A stretch of DNA of 64,000 nt from Pseudoalteromonas shioyasakiensis (GCA_013391845.1 CP058414.1:2776501-2840500), one strand, 5' to 3'; positions 38,387-48,901 are shown, numbered from the stretch's first letter. A program made the numbers and translations. Notes: generated from the sequence alone by a model not told the origin.

Positions 38387-38463
38387 TAATTTCTAATTTC
38401 TAATTTCTAATTTCTAATTTCTAATTTCTAATTTCTAATTTCTAATTTCTAATTTCTAATTTC
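38387..38463 (+). repeat. Heptamer tandem repeat, TAATTTC x 11
   Basis: Eleven perfect copies of TAATTTC fill 77 bases, starting 15 bases after the last tRNA-Gln. The transcribed strand of the array contains no G at all. It parallels the ACGAGAT array at 5590-5670 in position, copy number and unit length. Confidence 0.97.
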
Positions 38464-38492
38464 TTCAAAATTGTACTCGATTATATCTACAT

Positions 38493-38521
38493 AAAAAAAC
38501 GGGCTAATTTTCATTAACCCG
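38493..38521 (-). terminator. Terminator downstream of ubiF
   Basis: On the minus strand, CGGGTTAAT (38513-38521) pairs with ATTAGCCCG (38500-38508) with one mismatch and is followed by a run of seven Ts. On the plus strand no T-run follows, so it does not obviously serve the tRNA operon. Confidence 0.75.
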
Positions 38522-38548
38522 CTTGTTAGTATTGATTACGAATTTGTA

Positions 38549-39718
38549 TTAATCTAATGTCCCGCTGATAGCATACTTTAACACCCAGTTTTTTGCAGGA
38601 CCTGTATTATTTGCAAGCTTTAAAAACTTACTGCGCACCCAGCTAAGTGGTTTAACCTCATTTGAAAAGCCAAAGTAACACGCATCCATCATACTCATCA
38701 TTAGTAAATTAGCGTGACGGCGTTTTTTCTCATAGCGTTTTAATAAATCATGGTGACCAACATCCTGTTGTTCTGCCAAAATATCAGCCAACGCGACGAC
38801 ATCCTGAAAACCTAAGTTCACGCCCTGACCTGCAAGTGGGTTTATTGTGTGAGCCGAATCGCCAACCAAAACTAAACGCCCCTGTGAATAATCATTAGCA
38901 TGTTGGCGTGCAAGTGGAAAAACGGCATGTTCAAGTACCTCAAAGTCGCCTGGTAGCTCAGGAAAGTGCTCTATAAGCTTTGCTTTCAGTTGTTCATTTG
39001 AGAGTTTATGCCATTGCTTTAATACCGCAGCGTCGTGATAGCAAATTAAATTGGCATACGGTGCCTGCATTGGCAAAAACGCCACAGGTCCGGTTGGGGT
39101 AAATTGTTGCCATGTTTTTACTTGCTGCGGTGCATCTAATTTGATTAAAACCCCCATGCAGTGTTGGCCGTACTGCCAACCCGTTACACCTAAGCCAGCT
39201 TTGGTACGTAATTGGGACTGTCCGCCATCTGCAGCAACAACTAAATCAGCGGTATATTTAGTATCACCATAATGTAAGGTAATTGCATCAGGCGTTTGAC
39301 TAATATCTGTGATTAGTGACGTTTGTTCTATTACTTCAATGTTGTACTTAGCAAATTGTTGCCAAAGACTGGCTTGTATTAAATTATTTTCTATTAAATG
39401 ACCTAAATGTGTTTCGCCAATATCTTTGCAATCAAACAATAGATTCTCGTCTTGCTGCTGGTAGGCTTCAAGCTGTTGATAAGGCGCGATGCGATTTTGC
39501 CTAAGTAACGGCATTGCACCTAGGTCGTCGAGTAAGTTTTCTGAAAAACGATTAATAGCCGAAATGCGAATATCTACTTTATCTGAACTAAGAATGTGAT
39601 CAGCATCTATAAGGTGCTTTTCAATGACGGTGACATCCCTACCCTGTTTAGCCAGTGTTACCGCTGTAGCAGCGCCGACCATGCCACCACCGACAATTAT
39701 TACCTTATTTTTATTCAT
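38549..39718 (-). CDS. ubiF: FAD-dependent ubiquinone biosynthesis hydroxylase UbiF
   Basis: This is a UbiH/UbiF/VisC-family flavin monooxygenase for ubiquinone synthesis. UbiF hydroxylates the ring at C6 of 2-octaprenyl-3-methyl-6-methoxy-benzoquinol. The 389-residue protein has the FAD-binding VIIVGGGMVGAATAVTLA at the N-terminus, VVAADGGQSQLRT (about 160-172) and LVGDSAHTINPLAGQGVNLGF near residue 285. The family members are close paralogues. I assign UbiF because the gene lies between the tRNA Met-Leu-Gln cluster and miaB, as in E. coli. Confidence 0.88.
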   Translation of the reverse strand: MNKNKVIIVGGGMVGAATAVTLAKQGRDVTVIEKHLIDADHILSSDKVDIRISAINRFSENLLDDLGAMPLLRQNRIAPYQQLEAYQQQDENLLFDCKDIGETHLGHLIENNLIQASLWQQFAKYNIEVIEQTSLITDISQTPDAITLHYGDTKYTADLVVAADGGQSQLRTKAGLGVTGWQYGQHCMGVLIKLDAPQQVKTWQQFTPTGPVAFLPMQAPYANLICYHDAAVLKQWHKLSNEQLKAKLIEHFPELPGDFEVLEHAVFPLARQHANDYSQGRLVLVGDSAHTINPLAGQGVNLGFQDVVALADILAEQQDVGHHDLLKRYEKKRRHANLLMMSMMDACYFGFSNEVKPLSWVRSKFLKLANNTGPAKNWVLKYAISGTLD

Positions 39719-39856
39719 TTAATATTCGCTCATTTGGCTATTAAAATACGCGACAAATTGTAACGTAATTCAATATTGCGTGTCAGTGCATTTACCGCTT
39801 ATGAATTTCAAAACAGTAACTTGTTTGATTTCACACCACAAAGATAAAAACTATAC

Positions 39857-39885
39857 TTGGATCTGTGCGGGTATCCAGCTAAAAT
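39857..39885 (+). promoter_or_regulatory. Probable promoter of the miaB-lnt operon
   Basis: TTGGAT (39857-39862), a 17-base spacer and TAAAAT (39880-39885) form a good sigma-70 match about 90 bases before the miaB start. A small open frame (39780-39983) across this region is regarded as spurious. Confidence 0.6.
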
Positions 39886-39975
39886 ACGCGTCCTTTAGGT
39901 CGGCATACTGCCACTTAATCCTGTTTCTAACACATTTTTGTGTCACTACCGAATTGAAAACGAGGCTATATTTCA

Positions 39976-41421
39976 ATGAGTAAAAAGCTGCATATTAAAA
40001 CCTGGGGTTGTCAGATGAACGAGTACGACTCTCAGAAGATGGCTGATCTACTAGATGCGACTAACGGCTATCAGTTAACTGAAGAAGCTGAAGACGCAGA
40101 CGTGATCTTACTCAATACCTGTTCAATCCGTGAAAAAGCACAAGAAAAAGTATTCCATCAGCTTGGCCGTTGGAAACTGTTAAAAGACGACAAACCAGAA
40201 TTAATCATTGGTGTTGGTGGCTGTGTTGCCTCGCAAGAAGGTGACTCGATTCGTCAACGTGCGCCGTTTGTTGATGTAATCTTTGGCCCGCAAACATTAC
40301 ACCGCTTACCAGAAATGATTAAGCAAGTGCAAAGTGGCGACTGCAGCTCGGTAGTTGACGTTTCATTCCCTGAGATTGAAAAGTTCGACCGTTTACCTGA
40401 GCCAAAAGCGGAAGGCCCTACTGCGTTTGTATCAATTATGGAAGGTTGCTCTAAATACTGTACATTCTGCGTAGTACCTTATACGCGTGGTGAAGAAGTA
40501 AGCCGTCCACTTGATGACGTATTACTTGAAGTAGCACAACTTGCAGAGCAAGGCGTTCGTGAAGTGAACCTACTTGGACAAAACGTAAATGCGTATCGCG
40601 GTGAAACTCATGACGGTGAGATTTGTTACTTCTCTGACCTACTACGTTATGTAGCTGCAATTGACGGTATTGACCGTATTCGTTACACCACATCGCATCC
40701 TGTAGAATTTACGCCAGATATCATTGATGCGTATGCAGACGTACCTGAGCTTGTTGATCACCTACACTTACCAGTACAAAGTGGTTCAGACCGTATTCTT
40801 AATTTAATGAAACGTGGTCACACTGCACTTGAGTACAAATCTACAATCCGTAAGCTACGTAAAATTCGCCCTAACCTAAGCATGTCATCTGACTTCATCA
40901 TTGGTTTCCCTGGCGAAAGTAAAGCTGACTTTGAAGCAACCATGAACCTAATTAATGATATTGGTTTCGATATGAGCTTCAGCTTTATCTACAGTGCGCG
41001 ACCTGGTACTCCTGCTGCTGATTTACCTGATGATGTGACAGAGCAAGAGAAAAAAGAGCGTTTATACCTTCTACAGAATCGTATTACGCAAATGGCACAA
41101 CAAATCAGCCGACAAATGTTTGGTACTGAACAACGTATTCTAGTTGAAGGCCCCTCTAAAAAGAATCCTATGGAATTACGTGGCCGTACCGAGAATAACC
41201 GTGTGGTTAACTTTGAAGGCCCTCACTCAGTGATCGGTCAATTCGTTGATGTACGTATTACAGAAGCATTGCCAAACTCTTTACGTGGTGAGTTAATTCG
41301 TACAGAATCAGAAATGAACTTACGTCGTGATGTGGCACCTTCAGCTATTTTAAGTAAAGCTGCTGAAGCTGAGGCCGCTGCGGCCCCTAACGAAATTGGC
41401 GTTGCTACTTTCGTACCTTAG
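39976..41421 (+). CDS. miaB: tRNA-2-methylthio-N6-dimethylallyladenosine synthase
   Basis: MiaB adds a methylthio group to i6A37 in tRNAs that read UNN codons. The 481-residue radical-SAM protein has an N-terminal methylthiotransferase domain ([24 protein letters not shown]) and a radical-SAM cluster motif [17 protein letters not shown] (about 157-173). A C-terminal TRAM-like domain (about 382-445) is followed by an alanine-rich tail. It heads the miaB-ybeZ-ybeY-corC-lnt run. Confidence 0.97.
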   Translation: MSKKLHIKTWGCQMNEYDSQKMADLLDATNGYQLTEEAEDADVILLNTCSIREKAQEKVFHQLGRWKLLKDDKPELIIGVGGCVASQEGDSIRQRAPFVDVIFGPQTLHRLPEMIKQVQSGDCSSVVDVSFPEIEKFDRLPEPKAEGPTAFVSIMEGCSKYCTFCVVPYTRGEEVSRPLDDVLLEVAQLAEQGVREVNLLGQNVNAYRGETHDGEICYFSDLLRYVAAIDGIDRIRYTTSHPVEFTPDIIDAYADVPELVDHLHLPVQSGSDRILNLMKRGHTALEYKSTIRKLRKIRPNLSMSSDFIIGFPGESKADFEATMNLINDIGFDMSFSFIYSARPGTPAADLPDDVTEQEKKERLYLLQNRITQMAQQISRQMFGTEQRILVEGPSKKNPMELRGRTENNRVVNFEGPHSVIGQFVDVRITEALPNSLRGELIRTESEMNLRRDVAPSAILSKAAEAEAAAAPNEIGVATFVP

Positions 41422-41470
41422 GGTGACACTTGGTGCAGGTACTGCCTGCACCCATCAATAGGAAGCAATT

Positions 41471-42523
41471 TTGAGTAATCAGTTAAAAACATTAGAGATT
41501 TATTTAGAACCCGCCGACAACAAACGCCTTTCATCTTTATGTGGTCCGTTTGACGAAAACATTAAGCAAATTGAACGCCGCCTTGGTGTTGAGATAGCAC
41601 ACCGTGATAATTTCTTCAGAGTAACCGGTAAACTGCACCTTGCAGCAGCGGCTGTTGAGATCCTAAAAAACCTCTATATTGAAACTCAACCTATTCGCGG
41701 CCTGATTGGCGAAATTGAACCTGAAGCCGTACATTTGGCGATTAGCGAATCAAATGCTCTTGAGCAAGATGAAAATCCAGGTGTATATGGCAAAGACATG
41801 GTGATTAAAACTCGCCGTGGCGTTATTAAACCGCGCAATGATAATCAAGGCGTGTATGTTGCTAATATTTTGCATCACGATATTACTTTCGGTATTGGCC
41901 CAGCCGGTACAGGTAAAACTTATTTAGCCGTTGCAGCAGCTGTTGATGCCTTAGAGCGTCAAGAAATTCGCCGTATTTTATTAACCCGCCCTGCAGTTGA
42001 AGCAGGTGAAAAGCTAGGCTTTTTACCGGGTGACTTAAGCCAAAAAATCGACCCTTATTTACGCCCATTATACGATGCGTTATTTGAAATGCTTGGCTTT
42101 GAGCGAGTTGAAAAGCTGATTGAGAAAAACGTGATTGAAGTAGCGCCCCTTGCCTACATGCGTGGTCGTACACTGAATGACGCGTTTATTATTCTCGATG
42201 AAAGCCAAAACACCACAGCAGAACAAATGAAAATGTTCTTAACCCGTATTGGCTTTAACTCAAAAGCGGTAATTACTGGTGATATTACACAAGTCGATTT
42301 ACCCCGTGGTGCTCGTTCAGGTCTTCGCCATGCCATCGAAGTATTAAACGGTGTAGATGAAATTAGCTTTAACTTCTTCCAATCACACGATGTGGTGCGC
42401 CATCCGGTTGTTGCCCGTATCGTTGAAGCTTATGAGCGCAACGATGAAGCAGAGCGTTTAAAACGTGCAGAGAAACAACGTGCGAAAGAAGCGCAAGCAA
42501 ACCAACAAGAAGCAAACTCGTGA
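41471..42523 (+). CDS. ybeZ: PhoH-like ATPase YbeZ
   Basis: YbeZ is a PhoH-family P-loop ATPase linked to RNA metabolism and to YbeY. The 350-residue protein has an N-terminal KH-like region and the PhoH domain with Walker [17 protein letters not shown] (about 141-156) and Walker B IILDESQN (about 236-243). The start is TTG 41471, with AGGAAG upstream. Its 3' end overlaps the ybeY start by 4 bases, indicating coupled translation. Confidence 0.94.
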   Translation: MSNQLKTLEIYLEPADNKRLSSLCGPFDENIKQIERRLGVEIAHRDNFFRVTGKLHLAAAAVEILKNLYIETQPIRGLIGEIEPEAVHLAISESNALEQDENPGVYGKDMVIKTRRGVIKPRNDNQGVYVANILHHDITFGIGPAGTGKTYLAVAAAVDALERQEIRRILLTRPAVEAGEKLGFLPGDLSQKIDPYLRPLYDALFEMLGFERVEKLIEKNVIEVAPLAYMRGRTLNDAFIILDESQNTTAEQMKMFLTRIGFNSKAVITGDITQVDLPRGARSGLRHAIEVLNGVDEISFNFFQSHDVVRHPVVARIVEAYERNDEAERLKRAEKQRAKEAQANQQEANS

Positions 42524-42975
42524 CCGAATTAGATTTACAAATAGCCTGTGAGTTTGACGACTTACCAAGCTTTGAACAATTCCAGCTGTGGGCTGACAAA
42601 GCCCTTAGCAATTACCGTGAAGATGCAGAGCTGACCATAGTGATCAGTGATGAAGCGCAAAGCCAGCAGCTCAACAATGATTACCGCGGCAAAGATAAAC
42701 CGACTAATGTCTTATCTTTTCCATTTGAAGCACCACCGGGCATTGAGTTACCTTTAGTAGGTGATTTAATCATTTGTCCGGCCATTGTTTTAGCCGAATC
42801 AATTGAGCAAGAAAAGACCTTTCACGACCATTTTGCCCATATGGTTATCCATGGATGCTTGCATTTACTTGGATTTGACCATATAAAGGACGAAGATGCA
42901 CTTGAAATGGAAAGCATAGAAAAGCAATTACTTGCCGATCTGAACATCGCTGACCCATATCGAGACGATATTTAA
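42520..42975 (+). CDS. ybeY: Endoribonuclease YbeY, rRNA maturation
   Basis: YbeY is a zinc-dependent RNase needed for 16S rRNA 3'-end maturation and ribosome quality control. The 151-residue protein has the metal site motif [15 protein letters not shown] near residues 107-121. It begins with a GTG whose TGA overlaps the ybeZ stop codon. It lies between ybeZ and corC, the conserved order. Confidence 0.95.
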   Translation: MTELDLQIACEFDDLPSFEQFQLWADKALSNYREDAELTIVISDEAQSQQLNNDYRGKDKPTNVLSFPFEAPPGIELPLVGDLIICPAIVLAESIEQEKTFHDHFAHMVIHGCLHLLGFDHIKDEDALEMESIEKQLLADLNIADPYRDDI

Positions 42976-42997
42976 ATTAACGGAGCAATTAGACGCA

Positions 42998-43882
42998 ATG
43001 AGCGACGACAACTCGCAAACTAGCCAGGGTTCTTCTGGCAAAACGTGGCTGGGCCGCATAGCCCAAATGTTGCAAGGGGAACCCCAGAATAGAGAAGAGC
43101 TGGTAGAAGTAATTGCCGATGCGCAAGAACGCGACCTTATCGACCCTGAAACCAAAGACATGATTGAAGGGGTACTAGGTGTATCAGAGCTAAAAGTGCG
43201 TGACATCATGATCCCACGCTCGCAAATGGTGACCTTAGAGGTTGATACACCTTTAGAAGAACTATTGCCTATGATGGTTGATTCAACACATTCACGCTTT
43301 CCAGTGGTGTGTGAAGACAAAGACCATGTTGAAGGTATTTTATTAGCAAAAGATTTATTACCACTGATCATCAATAAAGATGATCAACTACCTTCATTAC
43401 GTGAATATTTACGCCCTGCGGTTGTAGTGCCTGAGAGTAAACGTGTTGACACGCTCCTAAATGAGTTTCGTCAACAACGTTACCACATGGCTATCGTTAT
43501 TGATGAGTATGGTGGTGTGTCTGGTCTTGTAACTATCGAAGATATTCTTGAAATCATCGTTGGTGAAATCGAAGACGAGCACGATGAAAGTGAAGACCTA
43601 CAAGATATTCGCCAAGTTGCAAAGCACGTTTACGCTGTGCAAGCACTGACTGAAGTTGATGACTTTAACGAATATTTTAAAACCGGTTACAGCACCTCTG
43701 ATGCTGACACCATAGGTGGTATTGTTTTACATGCATTTGGCCATATGCCAAGCCGTGGTGAAACCATCGAAGTAGAAGGCTTACACTTTAAAGTCACTAA
43801 CTCAGATAACCGCCGCATCTTACAATTGCAAGTCACCATTCCAAAGGCTGATGATAACGACAGTGAAGAAACTGCTAACTAA
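42998..43882 (+). CDS. corC: CorC/HlyC-family protein (magnesium/cobalt efflux-linked, YbeX)
   Basis: This is a soluble CorC/YbeX protein of 294 residues. It has two CBS domains (about 65-185) with [23 protein letters not shown] and [24 protein letters not shown], followed by a CorC_HlyC transporter-associated domain (about 205-285). Family members bind adenine nucleotides and influence magnesium and cobalt efflux or ribosome-related processes. Its 3' end overlaps lnt by 32 bases if lnt starts at 43851. Confidence 0.93.
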   Translation: MSDDNSQTSQGSSGKTWLGRIAQMLQGEPQNREELVEVIADAQERDLIDPETKDMIEGVLGVSELKVRDIMIPRSQMVTLEVDTPLEELLPMMVDSTHSRFPVVCEDKDHVEGILLAKDLLPLIINKDDQLPSLREYLRPAVVVPESKRVDTLLNEFRQQRYHMAIVIDEYGGVSGLVTIEDILEIIVGEIEDEHDESEDLQDIRQVAKHVYAVQALTEVDDFNEYFKTGYSTSDADTIGGIVLHAFGHMPSRGETIEVEGLHFKVTNSDNRRILQLQVTIPKADDNDSEETAN

Positions 43883-45410
43883 CCTAAGCCACCTTGCAAA
43901 AGATAAAAAAGCCTGGCTCGCACTTGTTGCGGGCCTCTTTTTAACCTTAAGTTACGCACCCTATAACCTATGGTTTATAACTTTTCTTTCTCTTGGTGCC
44001 CTGCTCTACTGCATAAACCCACTCGCAAACGGTAAATTAGCTGCTAAACAAAGTGCTAAATATGGCTTTATATTTGGTTTAGGCTGGTTTGGCGCCGGCA
44101 TAAGTTGGGTTCATGTATCAATAGCGACCTTTGGTGGTATGCCGTTAATAGCATCACTATCATTAATGGTGCTGCTATGTGCTTATTTAGCTCTGTATCC
44201 TGCATTAGCCGCTTGGCTGACTACACGCCTTGCTAAAGGCCCATATAGCTTTATCTGTTGGTTACTAGCCGCTATAGCAACCACAGAGTACTTACGTGGC
44301 ACATTGCTGACAGGCTTTCCTTGGCTTAGTTTTGGTTACACGCAAACAGACAGCCCACTTAATTTTTTAGCGCCCGTAATTGGCGAGTTCGGTATCACGC
44401 TTGTATGCATGTTAATTGCGTTTGCCTTATATCGTATAGCATACAAAGATGCTAAACCACTTATCGCCTCTGTGGCTCTTTTAGCAGGCTTATGTACGAT
44501 TGCAAACAGCAATCAGCTTCACTACCAAGACAAAACTATTAAAACTGTACTGGTGCAGGGTAATATTAAACAGCATCTTCGCTTTGAGCCGTCTGAGTTT
44601 TGGACGACGATGAGCAAATACCAAGATATGACTCGCCTACATTGGAATGCAGATTTAATTGTCTGGCCAGAGGCAGCAGTCCCCGAGCTTGAAGCATTAT
44701 CAACCGAGTATTTAACAGGCCTCAATAGTGCTGCAACGTTTAATAACACTGCACTTATTACCGGCATCGTCGATTACCAATACGACACGCGTAACATTTT
44801 TAATACTTTGATTGTGCTGGGTAAAAAAGAACAAGAAGACAGTGAGGGTGATTATCAGTATTTAGGTAAAAACCGCTACCAAAAGCATCAGTTATTACCC
44901 ATTGGTGAGTTTGTGCCGTTTCAAGATTTTCTGCGCCCAATCGCACCACTGTTTGACTTGCCGATGTCATCTTTCACCCGTGGTGATGAAGTGCAAAACA
45001 ATTTACGCGCAAATAGCTTAAATATCTTGCCGGCTATTTGCTATGAAATTGCCTTTGCCGATTTAGTTCGTGGTAATTATCGCAGCGATTCTGATATCTT
45101 ATTTACGGTTAGTAATGATGCGTGGTTTGGAGACTCTCATGGCCCACATCAGCATATGCAAATAGCGCGTATGCGCGCCCTAGAATTACAGCGCCCGTTA
45201 ATTCGAGTTACTAACAATGGTATTAGTGCCGTTTACGACCCCATCGCTAAATCACAATTAGCTATGCCGCAATTTAAAGCGGATGTACTCGAAGCCAATA
45301 TCACTTTAATTAAAGGTGATAGTATTTACAGCCAATATGGTAATTGGCCAGTATGGGCCGTAGTCATATTACTCAGTACTGTTGGTTTGATTTTAAGACT
45401 CAAAAAATAA
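43851..45410 (+). CDS. lnt: Apolipoprotein N-acyltransferase
   Basis: Lnt adds the third acyl chain to the N-terminal cysteine of lipoproteins at the inner membrane. The 519-residue protein has N-terminal spans (about six to eight) and a periplasmic nitrilase-like domain (about 225-485). The catalytic triad is visible: Glu in VWPEAAVPE, Lys in NRYQKHQLLPIGEFVPF and Cys in LPAICYEIAF. Its ATG lies within corC; a GTG at 43863 is an alternative. Lipoproteins such as LolB, MltD, LptE and RlpA in this window depend on it. Confidence 0.95.
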   Translation: MITTVKKLLTNLSHLAKDKKAWLALVAGLFLTLSYAPYNLWFITFLSLGALLYCINPLANGKLAAKQSAKYGFIFGLGWFGAGISWVHVSIATFGGMPLIASLSLMVLLCAYLALYPALAAWLTTRLAKGPYSFICWLLAAIATTEYLRGTLLTGFPWLSFGYTQTDSPLNFLAPVIGEFGITLVCMLIAFALYRIAYKDAKPLIASVALLAGLCTIANSNQLHYQDKTIKTVLVQGNIKQHLRFEPSEFWTTMSKYQDMTRLHWNADLIVWPEAAVPELEALSTEYLTGLNSAATFNNTALITGIVDYQYDTRNIFNTLIVLGKKEQEDSEGDYQYLGKNRYQKHQLLPIGEFVPFQDFLRPIAPLFDLPMSSFTRGDEVQNNLRANSLNILPAICYEIAFADLVRGNYRSDSDILFTVSNDAWFGDSHGPHQHMQIARMRALELQRPLIRVTNNGISAVYDPIAKSQLAMPQFKADVLEANITLIKGDSIYSQYGNWPVWAVVILLSTVGLILRLKK

Positions 45411-45416
45411 CAAAAT

Positions 45417-45441
45417 AAAAGGCTTCATTATGAAGCCTTTT
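45417..45441. terminator. Bidirectional terminator after lnt
   Basis: A perfect 11-bp stem (45417-45427 with 45431-45441) encloses a 3-base loop, with Ts following. It lies between lnt and the convergent FKBP gene. Confidence 0.85.
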
Positions 45442-45497
45442 TTGTGTTTTATACTCATTCGCTTAACTAAGTGAACAAGTACTATTGCAGATTAAAT

Positions 45498-45974
45498 TTA
45501 AGATTCTATCTTTATCAACTCTACGTCAAATATCAGCAATGAACCTGCTGGAATACTGCCTACGCGTTTACGGCCGTACGCAAGCTGCGGCGGGATATAA
45601 AAGGTAAACTTATCCCCTTCACTCATGAGTTGTAAGCCTTCAGTCCAGCCAGCAATCACTTGATTTAAGCCAAAGCTGATTGGCGAATTTCTTACCACTG
45701 AGCTGTCAAAAACACTGCCATCCATAAGCGTACCATGATAATGAACCTTTACTTTACTGGTTGCATTTGGCTTTGTGTCATTCCCTGAACTTTGCTCAAT
45801 TTTGTATTGCAACCCAGATGCTGTTTCATGAACATCGTCGGCTTTACTATTGTTCGCTAAAAAGTCCGCTGCTAGTTTTTCATTTTCAAGGGCTTGTAGC
45901 TTCGCCTTTTTACTATTTTTAAAAATTAAAAAGCAAAAAATACCAATGATCAGTAAAAGTATTAAATTAATCAT
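45498..45974 (-). CDS. Membrane-anchored FKBP-type peptidyl-prolyl isomerase
   Basis: This 158-residue protein begins with one hydrophobic anchor (about 2-18) and a basic stop sequence (KNSKKAKLQ), so its catalytic part is probably cytoplasmic. The FKBP domain (about 60-158) shows VKVHYHGTLMDGSVFDSS, GWTEGLQLMSEGDKFTFYIPPQLAYG and PAGSLLIFDVEL, with most active-site aromatic positions present. It overlaps the upstream Lon-like protease gene by 4 bases, implying co-translation. Anchored FKBPs of this kind are less usual than periplasmic FkpA; the substrate is unknown. Confidence 0.86.
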   Translation of the reverse strand: MINLILLLIIGIFCFLIFKNSKKAKLQALENEKLAADFLANNSKADDVHETASGLQYKIEQSSGNDTKPNATSKVKVHYHGTLMDGSVFDSSVVRNSPISFGLNQVIAGWTEGLQLMSEGDKFTFYIPPQLAYGRKRVGSIPAGSLLIFDVELIKIES

Positions 45975-48373
45975 TCTGCGTCCTTCTCATCATCATTATC
46001 GCCATTAACGATATCAGCAATATTGGCAAGCCTTGCTAATGCTAGGGCATTTATTGAGCCATCAGGATAACCTTGTGGTGTCATTTCGCCTGCGTCTTTA
46101 TCCATTAATAAACTCAGTGCTTGATCAACTGTTTCAACGGCATAAATGTTAAAGCGTCCTTTTTCTACCGCATCGAGCACTTCGTCATCAAGCACTAAAT
46201 TGACTTGATTTGATTTAGGAATAATCACCCCTTGCTCACCAGTTAAGCCACGCATTTTACAAAGCTTAAAGAAGCCTTCTATTTTCTCGTTGACGCCACC
46301 GATTGATTGCACGTCTCCATGCTGGTTAATTGAGCCTGTAAGCGCGATAGATTGGCTAATAGGTAAATTAGTAATTGCCGATATTAGCGCGCAAAGCTCT
46401 GCTAATGAGGCGCTATCACCATCAATGTAACCATAGCTTTGCTCGATTGCGATATTGGCACTGAGCGTTAGGCTAAATTGCTGAGCATATTTATTACCTA
46501 AGTAACCGGTTAATAGCATCACCCCTTTTGAGTGAATTGCTTTACCCAGCTCGGCTTCACGTTCAACGTCAATAACGCCATCTGCACCTGCGTACACAGT
46601 GGCGGTAATACGTGCAGGGGTACCAAATGAAGTATCACCAATGTGCAGCACGGTTAAGCCATTCACTTTGCCCACGGCGTGACCTTCAGTAGCAATTAAA
46701 ATTTGCCCCTCTTTGATATCACTCAACATGGTTTCTGAAATTTGCCCGGTGCGATATTGCTTACCTACAATAGCTTCATCGATGTGATGAGCATCAATCA
46801 CAGTTTGCCCATCTTGCTTGGTATAAAAACTGGCTTCTGCCACTAATTCTAATACATCAGCAAAACGAGCTGAGAGCTTGTTATGATGTTCAGCTTGACG
46901 ATAACTAAATTTTAATAACCTCGCCATCGCTGCTTCATTTACTGTGCAATTAAGTGTCTGCTGACAATATTCAGTGACCTTGGTAATGAACTGATATTGC
47001 AGTTTGTCACTGCTTGGCAAATAGTAATCAAAATCAGCGAGTACACGAAATAACTCAGCAAACTCTTCGTCATATTCACCTATTGTGTAATAGAGCTCCC
47101 GTGAGCCTAGCAGCACTATTTTTACATCAAGGGGAATAAGCTGCGGACGTAATGTAAAGCTACTCCCCACAGAGCTGTCTTGATAAGGTAAGTCGTTTTT
47201 GATTTGATGCGTTTTTAAAGATAACTTAAGGCCATCCCACACTTGTGGGTTAGACATAACTTTCTCTGCATCCATAATCAAATAACCACCATTAGCACGG
47301 TGCAATGCACCTGGTTGTATTGAACGGTAACTGGTGATTAAAGAGCCTTGCGAAGTCGCATATTCAATTTTTCCGAAGATATTACCAAACGTTGGATTTG
47401 GCTCATACACCACAGGCGCTGCATCATCTTCTTTGTATTCTACTAAGATATTTGGCGCAAAGAAGTCTGTGAGCATCCCTTTACGGTCAAAGTCTTCTTT
47501 ATTTTCGTCGTTTTCATCGTCGTCGAGCCACTCAAGCACTGCATCAATGATTTCTTCACGAATGTCTTTTAAGTAACGTAACACACCAATATGCGTGGCA
47601 TATTTGTGTTCAAGGGCTTTAATTAGTGGTTTAGTGGCAAGCTCTGCAGTTGATTTTTTAAGGTTACGCAGTTTCTCAGATGACTCACGCTTCCAGCGAG
47701 GCAGCTCAATCAGTGCTTCGATTAATGCATCTTCAAGTTTTTCAATGACCTCATAAAACTCAATACGCAACGGCTCTTCAAGGGCTGCAAATTCACTGTC
47801 ACTCAGTTGTTTACCGTTAACCAAAGGCGCAAAGCCAACGACGCCATTTTCTTCAATCAGAGCCACACTTTGCTCAAGAGCAGCAATTTCGACTGATGTA
47901 ATTGCCGCATCGTAAGTATCGGTAAACTCACGGTCGATTGATTTTTTCTTACGTTGATAACCAGGATTATCAAAAGCCGCGGGGAATGTATCGAGTACTT
48001 CATCAATGAAAGAATCAATATCGTCTGCTAACTGTTTTGATTGACCAGCTTGCATAAATAACGCAATAGGCTCGCGGTGGTCTTCATAGTTATTAACGTA
48101 CAACCACTCATTAGGCGTTGGGCGGTCTTTTGAATGGGCTGTGAGCTTGTCTTTTACTAAGGTGTAACGTCCGTGCGCTGCTTCACCCATTACATAGACA
48201 TTATATCCAGGTAATTCCATCCCCAATGAAAAGTCGAGGGCACTTTGTGCACGTTGCTGGCCAATAAATGGTAAGGCTTCTGGATATGGGTTTTGCATGC
48301 AAGTGGCAACATGGCTTGCAGCAATCTCAGGTGCTAACGCAGAAACAGGTAGAGGGATTAGTTTTTTTGTCAT
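45971..48373 (-). CDS. Lon-like ATP-dependent protease (LonB/YcbZ type)
   Basis: This 800-residue protein belongs to the Lon-related AAA proteases resembling E. coli YcbZ. It has a degenerate N-terminal AAA-like part (for example GNIFGKIEYATSQGSL and LHRANGGYLIMDAEKVM) and a C-terminal Lon protease domain (about 575-770). The catalytic serine is expected in YIDGDSASLAELCALISA and the lysine in GGVNEKIEGFFKLCK. The usual Walker A near the N-terminus is not canonical, so ATPase capacity is uncertain. It is the first gene of a two-gene unit with the FKBP isomerase. Confidence 0.85.
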   Translation of the reverse strand: MTKKLIPLPVSALAPEIAASHVATCMQNPYPEALPFIGQQRAQSALDFSLGMELPGYNVYVMGEAAHGRYTLVKDKLTAHSKDRPTPNEWLYVNNYEDHREPIALFMQAGQSKQLADDIDSFIDEVLDTFPAAFDNPGYQRKKKSIDREFTDTYDAAITSVEIAALEQSVALIEENGVVGFAPLVNGKQLSDSEFAALEEPLRIEFYEVIEKLEDALIEALIELPRWKRESSEKLRNLKKSTAELATKPLIKALEHKYATHIGVLRYLKDIREEIIDAVLEWLDDDENDENKEDFDRKGMLTDFFAPNILVEYKEDDAAPVVYEPNPTFGNIFGKIEYATSQGSLITSYRSIQPGALHRANGGYLIMDAEKVMSNPQVWDGLKLSLKTHQIKNDLPYQDSSVGSSFTLRPQLIPLDVKIVLLGSRELYYTIGEYDEEFAELFRVLADFDYYLPSSDKLQYQFITKVTEYCQQTLNCTVNEAAMARLLKFSYRQAEHHNKLSARFADVLELVAEASFYTKQDGQTVIDAHHIDEAIVGKQYRTGQISETMLSDIKEGQILIATEGHAVGKVNGLTVLHIGDTSFGTPARITATVYAGADGVIDVEREAELGKAIHSKGVMLLTGYLGNKYAQQFSLTLSANIAIEQSYGYIDGDSASLAELCALISAITNLPISQSIALTGSINQHGDVQSIGGVNEKIEGFFKLCKMRGLTGEQGVIIPKSNQVNLVLDDEVLDAVEKGRFNIYAVETVDQALSLLMDKDAGEMTPQGYPDGSINALALARLANIADIVNGDNDDEKDAE

Positions 48374-48442
48374 TCTAACTTCTTATTTCCCAGTTTTGAC
48401 TGGGCATTATAGGTAACGCCCAGCACAAGCCTGCGTCACTGA

Positions 48443-48901
48443 TTAAGGTTGTAATGCCTTACGGCGAAAATAAATACCGCCACATTCAGTACAAGGAGTA
48501 ATTTGCGTAGCATGGTAAACATCGTAACTATGCTGACAATTTTTACATACTAATGTGCCCATGGCTATCCATTCTCCTTCTTGATACACACCATTGTGTT
48601 TAAAATCTTGGTTTAATGCTTGCCATTCAAGCTGGGTTTTATCTTCGATATGCGACAATTCGTACCAAAGAGACTCTTTGAGCTCTAGCCAAGCGAGTGA
48701 GTCATAATGACTGTCGTTTTCTTTGATATGGTCAATATCGCGCTTTAAATAGTCACGATACTGATATAGCTTTTCTTGACCTAAATCTTTAAGTGCCTGC
48801 TCTGACTCAACAAATTTCTCCATTGCATCTTTTAGCTCATTCTCTTTTACGTCTTTAAGCCAAGCACTCAAATCACTAAGCCAAGATTTATAATCTGCCA
48901 T
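48443..48901 (-). CDS. ybeL: Zinc-ribbon protein, YbeL/DUF1451-like
   Basis: This small 152-residue protein is predominantly helical, with a C-terminal zinc ribbon formed by CKNCQHSYDVYH and CTECGGIYFRRK (two CxxC pairs). It resembles E. coli YbeL, whose gene is also near leuS. The function is unknown. It is divergent from leuS, with a 186-base intergenic region. Confidence 0.85.
   Translation of the reverse strand: MADYKSWLSDLSAWLKDVKENELKDAMEKFVESEQALKDLGQEKLYQYRDYLKRDIDHIKENDSHYDSLAWLELKESLWYELSHIEDKTQLEWQALNQDFKHNGVYQEGEWIAMGTLVCKNCQHSYDVYHATQITPCTECGGIYFRRKALQP

Noticed and set aside
39780..39983. A 67-codon frame upstream of miaB
   Set aside because: It contains the probable miaB promoter, overlaps the miaB start in another frame, and has no recognisable features.
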